Below, one piece after another: positions 60,814 to 64,000 of a stretch of 64,000 nt of DNA. The notes under the pieces are model-generated. The model was not told the origin of the DNA and searched no databases. It saw only the letters and a program-made list of their open reading frames with translations. Made by a program: the position numbers and the translations under genes. Source of the stretch: Cryobacterium sp. PH31-L1 (GTDB lineage Bacteria > Actinomycetota > Actinomycetes > Actinomycetales > Microbacteriaceae); NCBI RefSeq assembly GCF_030063145.1, contig NZ_JASISM010000001.1, positions 744,001-808,000 on the forward strand. Reading direction: 5' to 3'. Every line of letters starts with the position of its first letter. Position 1 is the first letter of the stretch.

Positions 60814-62261
60814 TATTTGGTACCTCCGAGAACTGCCGTTGCCTGCAACAGTAAAATGCCGACCGGTTCGGCCACGAAAGCGATCGTGGCTGTCGTGGCC
60901 AGGGCCAGGATGATCGGCAGGCGCGGGCCGTGGGCCGAGTAGTCCGGCGTGAACGCGGCACCGTCCGGGGGAGCGCCGATGGTCATCTGCACCGTGAGAC
61001 GCGTGAACGCGGCGAAAATCACCAGCAGCAGCACGAGGGCCGCTCCGACAACGCCACCGAGGCCCACCGACCAGCCGGCCATGATGATGCCGACCTCGGA
61101 GAAGAAGATGCTGAACGGGGGAAATCCGACGATGGCGGCCATGGCGATGAGCCAGGGTACGGCCAGGCCCGGCCGTCGCACCAGCAGGGCGCGTACGTCC
61201 GAGATGACCGGGGTTCCCTCGACCTTGAGGATGCGCCCGGAGATTACGAACAGGGTGGCCTTGATCAGGCCGTGACCAAGAATGTACAGCAACACTGAGG
61301 GGAGCGCGGCCGGACCGATCGCCACACCGATCGCCATCAGGCCCATGTGTTCGATGCTGGAATAAGCGAGCATCCGCTTATAGTCACGTTGGCAAATGAG
61401 CAGTGACGCGGCCACGAGCAGGGAGAGCAGGCCGCCGATGCTGAGCATGGCGCGCAGAAACTCCGGACCGATCACGAGGTTGGTGATCGACTGGACGCGC
61501 AGGATGGCGTAGAGCGCGACCGAGAGCAGCACACCCGACATGAGGCCGGAGACCGGAGCTGGGGCCTGGCTGTGGGCATCCGGCAGCCAGCTGTGCATCG
61601 GGGCGAGACCCGACTTGGTGGCGAAACCGAGCACGGCCAAGGCGCCACCGGCGGTGATCAGCGCCGGGTCGAGGCCCAGGTCGGCCTGGCTCAGGAGCAC
61701 CCAGGACAGGGTCGGGGTATCGGTACCGACCGAGGCAGCGTAGATCAGCACGATACCCAGCAGCGCGATGGCGACACCGACCGAGCCGAGGATGACGTAT
61801 TTCCAGGCTGCTTCGAGGGACCGGCGGGTGCGGTGGTGTCCGACCAGAAATGCGGTAGCGATGGTCGTTGCCTCAACGGCGGCCCACATCAGGCCGATGC
61901 TGTCGGCCAGCACGGCGAGGGACATCGCGGCCAGGAACAGGGCGATGAGCGCCTCGTAGCCGGCGGCATCCCTGGTGCGGCTCGACGCCGCGCTGCTGAG
62001 GCCACCCCAGGTGGAGATGAGTCCGACCGCTCCCACGACGCTGAGCATGTAGGCCGAGAGGGCGTCGGCACGCAGCATGCCGCCGCCGCTTTCGAGCACG
62101 GCACCGTCGAGCACCGCGCTGACCAGGAGCAGGCCGGAGACGAGCACAGCGCTCGAGGCGGCAACGCCGACGAAACGGCGGTGCGCCGAACCGCGCAGCA
62201 GCAGGCTGAGCCCGGCGAAGGCCAGCGGGCCGACCAGGGGGATCCACAGAACAAAAGACAT
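60813..62261 (-). CDS. HyfF/NuoN-like proton-translocating membrane subunit
   Basis: A 482-aa protein of the Mrp/NuoL-M-N antiporter family with about 14 helices. The characteristic middle SQAPAPVSGLMSGVLLSVALYAI and RMLAYSSIEHMGLMAIGVA (the conserved lysine and histidine positions of the proton path) are present, preceded by GLMWAAVEATTIATAFLVGHH. It should be one of the ion-pumping subunits of the complex. Its ATG and the following gene's start both overlap neighbours by one base, which means tight coupling. Confidence 0.88.
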   Translation of the reverse strand: MSFVLWIPLVGPLAFAGLSLLLRGSAHRRFVGVAASSAVLVSGLLLVSAVLDGAVLESGGGMLRADALSAYMLSVVGAVGLISTWGGLSSAASSRTRDAAGYEALIALFLAAMSLAVLADSIGLMWAAVEATTIATAFLVGHHRTRRSLEAAWKYVILGSVGVAIALLGIVLIYAASVGTDTPTLSWVLLSQADLGLDPALITAGGALAVLGFATKSGLAPMHSWLPDAHSQAPAPVSGLMSGVLLSVALYAILRVQSITNLVIGPEFLRAMLSIGGLLSLLVAASLLICQRDYKRMLAYSSIEHMGLMAIGVAIGPAALPSVLLYILGHGLIKATLFVISGRILKVEGTPVISDVRALLVRRPGLAVPWLIAMAAIVGFPPFSIFFSEVGIIMAGWSVGLGGVVGAALVLLLVIFAAFTRLTVQMTIGAPPDGAAFTPDYSAHGPRLPIILALATTATIAFVAEPVGILLLQATAVLGGTK

Positions 62262-62920
62262 CAGTCGTGCAACTCTCTGAGCTGATCGACGGCAGTGCCG
62301 CCGAACTTGGTGCGCATGCGGCCGGCGAACACGTGCAAAATGAGCACGACCAGGAGCACGTCGAGGGAAACGGCGAACTCGAGCAGAATCGGCACACCGC
62401 CACTGGTCAAAAAGGCGATGGTAGCGATGCCGTTGTCGAGGAGCAGAAAGCCGATGAGCTGGGAGCGCGCACGGCGTCGGCTGATCAGCAGCAGAAAGCC
62501 GATCAGTACCATGGCCAGGCCGATCGGTGCTGCGTGGCCGGTCTCACTGTCACCGAGGCCGAAGACGCGGCTGACCACTACATAGCTGAGAATCGTCAGC
62601 AGGGTGACGGCGAGCAGCGCGGCGGTCGGGTTGAGCCGGGGCGATTCCTGAATCTGTTTGATCGACGCTTTGGACTGGTGCGCGAGCACCCAGGGCAGGC
62701 CGACGCCCTTCACCGACAGAATCAGTAGCGACACCAGCACCAGTTCGGACTCGCCCTCGGCGATGCCGATCACCGCCACGAGCGCGGCGAGGGCTGCCCC
62801 CTGCAGGGCGAGCAGGCGAATCGAGGCGAGCAGGGAATGACGCCAGACCATCAGCGCGCTCGTCAGCAGCAGGGCACCCGTGCAGAGGCCGATCAGTTGG
62901 GGGTAGAAAGTTTCAAACAC
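62261..62920 (-). CDS. HyfE-like membrane subunit
   Basis: A 219-aa subunit of the hydrogenase-4 type with six or seven helices, resembling HyfE. Helix 1 is FYPQLIGLCTGALLLTSALM; later segments LLDNGIATIAFLTSGGVPILLEFAVSLDVLLVVLILHVF resemble the NuoK-like portion. No catalytic residues are expected. It overlaps the HyfF-like gene by one base and lies 12 bp downstream of the HyfC-like gene. Confidence 0.83.
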   Translation of the reverse strand: MFETFYPQLIGLCTGALLLTSALMVWRHSLLASIRLLALQGAALAALVAVIGIAEGESELVLVSLLILSVKGVGLPWVLAHQSKASIKQIQESPRLNPTAALLAVTLLTILSYVVVSRVFGLGDSETGHAAPIGLAMVLIGFLLLISRRRARSQLIGFLLLDNGIATIAFLTSGGVPILLEFAVSLDVLLVVLILHVFAGRMRTKFGGTAVDQLRELHD

Positions 62921-62932
62921 GACGGATGCTCC

Positions 62933-63886
62933 TCAGGCGACCAGGTAGGAGGCGGTGACGGCCAAAAAGGCAAGGGCAAAGGAACCAGCGAGCAGCTCGG
63001 GCACCTGGAACAGGCGCACCTTGGCCAAAAAGATCTCGCCGACACTGAGCAGAACACCGAGCATGAGCACCTTCACGGCGATACTGACCACGCCGATCGC
63101 GAGGCCCAGGGCGCTGAAGTCGGTGACGACGCCCCACGGCACGACTAAGTTGCTGACCAGACCGAGCAGGGCGGCCAGTTTGAGCCAGGAGCCGACCTCG
63201 AGCCAGGCCAGGTCGCGGCCACTCGCTTCGAGGGTCATTGCCTCGTGCAGCATGGTCAGTTCGAGGTGGGTACCAGGATTATCGACGGGCAGCCGAGCTG
63301 TTTCCGCCATGATCGCAATCGACAGCGCCACGAGCGCCAGCACACTCACCGGCGAGATGATCACCTCGGGGGAGAACAGCCGGGTCTCGACGATCGCCGA
63401 TATCGTGCTGGTGCCGGCCGGAATCGACAGCGCGTAGACCGAGAGCAACAGGGTTGGTTCGACCAGGGCCGCGACGGTCATGTGCCGGCTGGATCCCATG
63501 CCGCCGAAGGCCGTACCACCGTCGAGTCCGACGAGGGCGAGCGCGACCACGCCGATGAGCATGACCGAGACGATCACGAACAGGTCGCTCGGAATGCACG
63601 GGAACGGTATGGTCCCTACGAGCGGCAGTAGCACGCAGAGCAGCAGGCTGGAGACCATCAGGGCGACCGGGCCGGCCTTGAGCATCCAACTGCTGCCTTC
63701 GGCACGCACCGGATTTTTGGCAAGCAGCTTGCGCACGTCGCGCCACGGCTGCCAGATTCCGGCACCGGCTCGACCTTCGACGGTGGCCCGCACCTGGCGG
63801 ATCACGCCCATCAGGAGCGGGGCGAGGAAGACAAACAGCAGGACCTGCACGAACGCGATGATGACGGCGCTGACGACGGCGTTCAC
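62933..63886 (-). CDS. HyfC/NuoH-like membrane subunit
   Basis: A 317-aa subunit like NuoH/HyfC with about eight helices. The signature is VGLDGGTAFGGMGSSRHMTVAALVEPTLLLSVYALS and the loop AETARLPVDNPGTHLELTMLHEAM, which is the quinone-site loop of NuoH-type proteins. It anchors the soluble arm to the membrane part. GTG 63886 overlaps the stop of the upstream gene by 4 bp (GTGA). Confidence 0.87.
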   Translation of the reverse strand: MNAVVSAVIIAFVQVLLFVFLAPLLMGVIRQVRATVEGRAGAGIWQPWRDVRKLLAKNPVRAEGSSWMLKAGPVALMVSSLLLCVLLPLVGTIPFPCIPSDLFVIVSVMLIGVVALALVGLDGGTAFGGMGSSRHMTVAALVEPTLLLSVYALSIPAGTSTISAIVETRLFSPEVIISPVSVLALVALSIAIMAETARLPVDNPGTHLELTMLHEAMTLEASGRDLAWLEVGSWLKLAALLGLVSNLVVPWGVVTDFSALGLAIGVVSIAVKVLMLGVLLSVGEIFLAKVRLFQVPELLAGSFALAFLAVTASYLVA

Positions 63887-64000
63887 AGCGAGACCACAAT
63901 CAGCACGATCAGCAGGGCAACGAAAGAATAGGACAGATAGCGGTGGATGCTGCCGTTGGCGACATGCCGCACGACAATGCCGTAACGCTGGAACAGGTTG
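63883..64000 (-). CDS. HyfB/NuoL-like membrane subunit (3' end only)
   Basis: Only the last 39 codons are in the window. The translated end reads NLFQRYGIVVRHVANGSIHR, followed by YLSYSFVALLIVLIVVSL and stop, which fits the C-terminus of HyfB/NuoL-type antiporter subunits (an R-Y-G motif, then a final membrane helix). The rest of the gene and the start of the operon lie to the right of the window. Confidence 0.75.
   Translation of the reverse strand, partial: NLFQRYGIVVRHVANGSIHRYLSYSFVALLIVLIVVSL

Overview
The window is a high-GC stretch of an actinobacterial chromosome, most likely from the family Microbacteriaceae. The evidence is the actinobacterial type of nusA-rnpM-infB-rbfA-truB-ribF-rpsO-pnp translation genes, the long Pro/Gly-rich N-terminus of IF-2, an Actino-pnp-type leader before pnp, a mycoredoxin, a glycine-104-type actinomycete phosphofructokinase, and a 110-aa DUF7882-like protein typical of that family. 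I see no rRNA, tRNA, CRISPR array, prophage, insertion sequence or replication origin. Base composition looks even, so most of this is core or family-level shell genome.

Layout. 1-4.6 kb: nusA (3' part), rnpM, infB, rbfA. 4.6-8.6 kb: a leftward block, thyA-folA and mutY, plus a kinase-like gene and a panE-type reductase. 8.7-11.4 kb: truB, two small membrane proteins, ribF. 11.4-19.1 kb: TetR regulator, MFS exporter, ROK kinase, then a deoxyribose operon (SorC-type regulator, deoC, aldehyde dehydrogenase, truncated aldehyde dehydrogenase). 19.2-29.6 kb: SDR-DUF2867 protein, SGNH hydrolase, DUF2207 membrane protein, SNF2 helicase, phosphofructokinase, mycoredoxin, Nudix hydrolase, Pit phosphate transporter. 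29.7-35.6 kb: two nucleobase permeases flanking a carboxylesterase, a decayed VOC-family gene and an FAH-family hydrolase. 35.6-50.1 kb: Ada-AlkA DNA repair, FAD oxidase, PrsW-type protease, FKBP, BCCT transporter, an M4 protease with its emfourin-type inhibitor, an F420-type oxidoreductase, an AI-2E family transporter, and a 960-aa kinase/swivel/PLP-enzyme fusion. 50.3-58 kb: rpsO, amino-acid permease, a signal-less ModA-like protein with a hydroxypyruvate isomerase-like protein, an SGNH-GAF fusion, and pnp with its leader. 58-64 kb: secreted SGNH hydrolase, ArsR regulator, and the 3' part of a leftward hydrogenase-4-like membrane complex operon that runs out of the window.

Themes. Translation and RNA-decay genes that often lie close together are split here by about 39 kb of unrelated genes. 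About twenty genes have a TANNNT hexamer exactly 6-7 nt before the start codon, which is the geometry of leaderless transcripts. The convergent borders carry strong hairpins, including a 30-bp-arm GC palindrome after rbfA.

There is no obvious new defence or mobile system. The best candidates for unusual biology are the 960-aa three-domain fusion, the hydrogenase-like complex whose large subunit has lost the NiFe cysteines, the SGNH-GAF protein, the inactive half-length aldehyde dehydrogenase, and a permease gene that appears to start at ATT. All functional statements are from reading the translated sequence and family knowledge; no database search was run.
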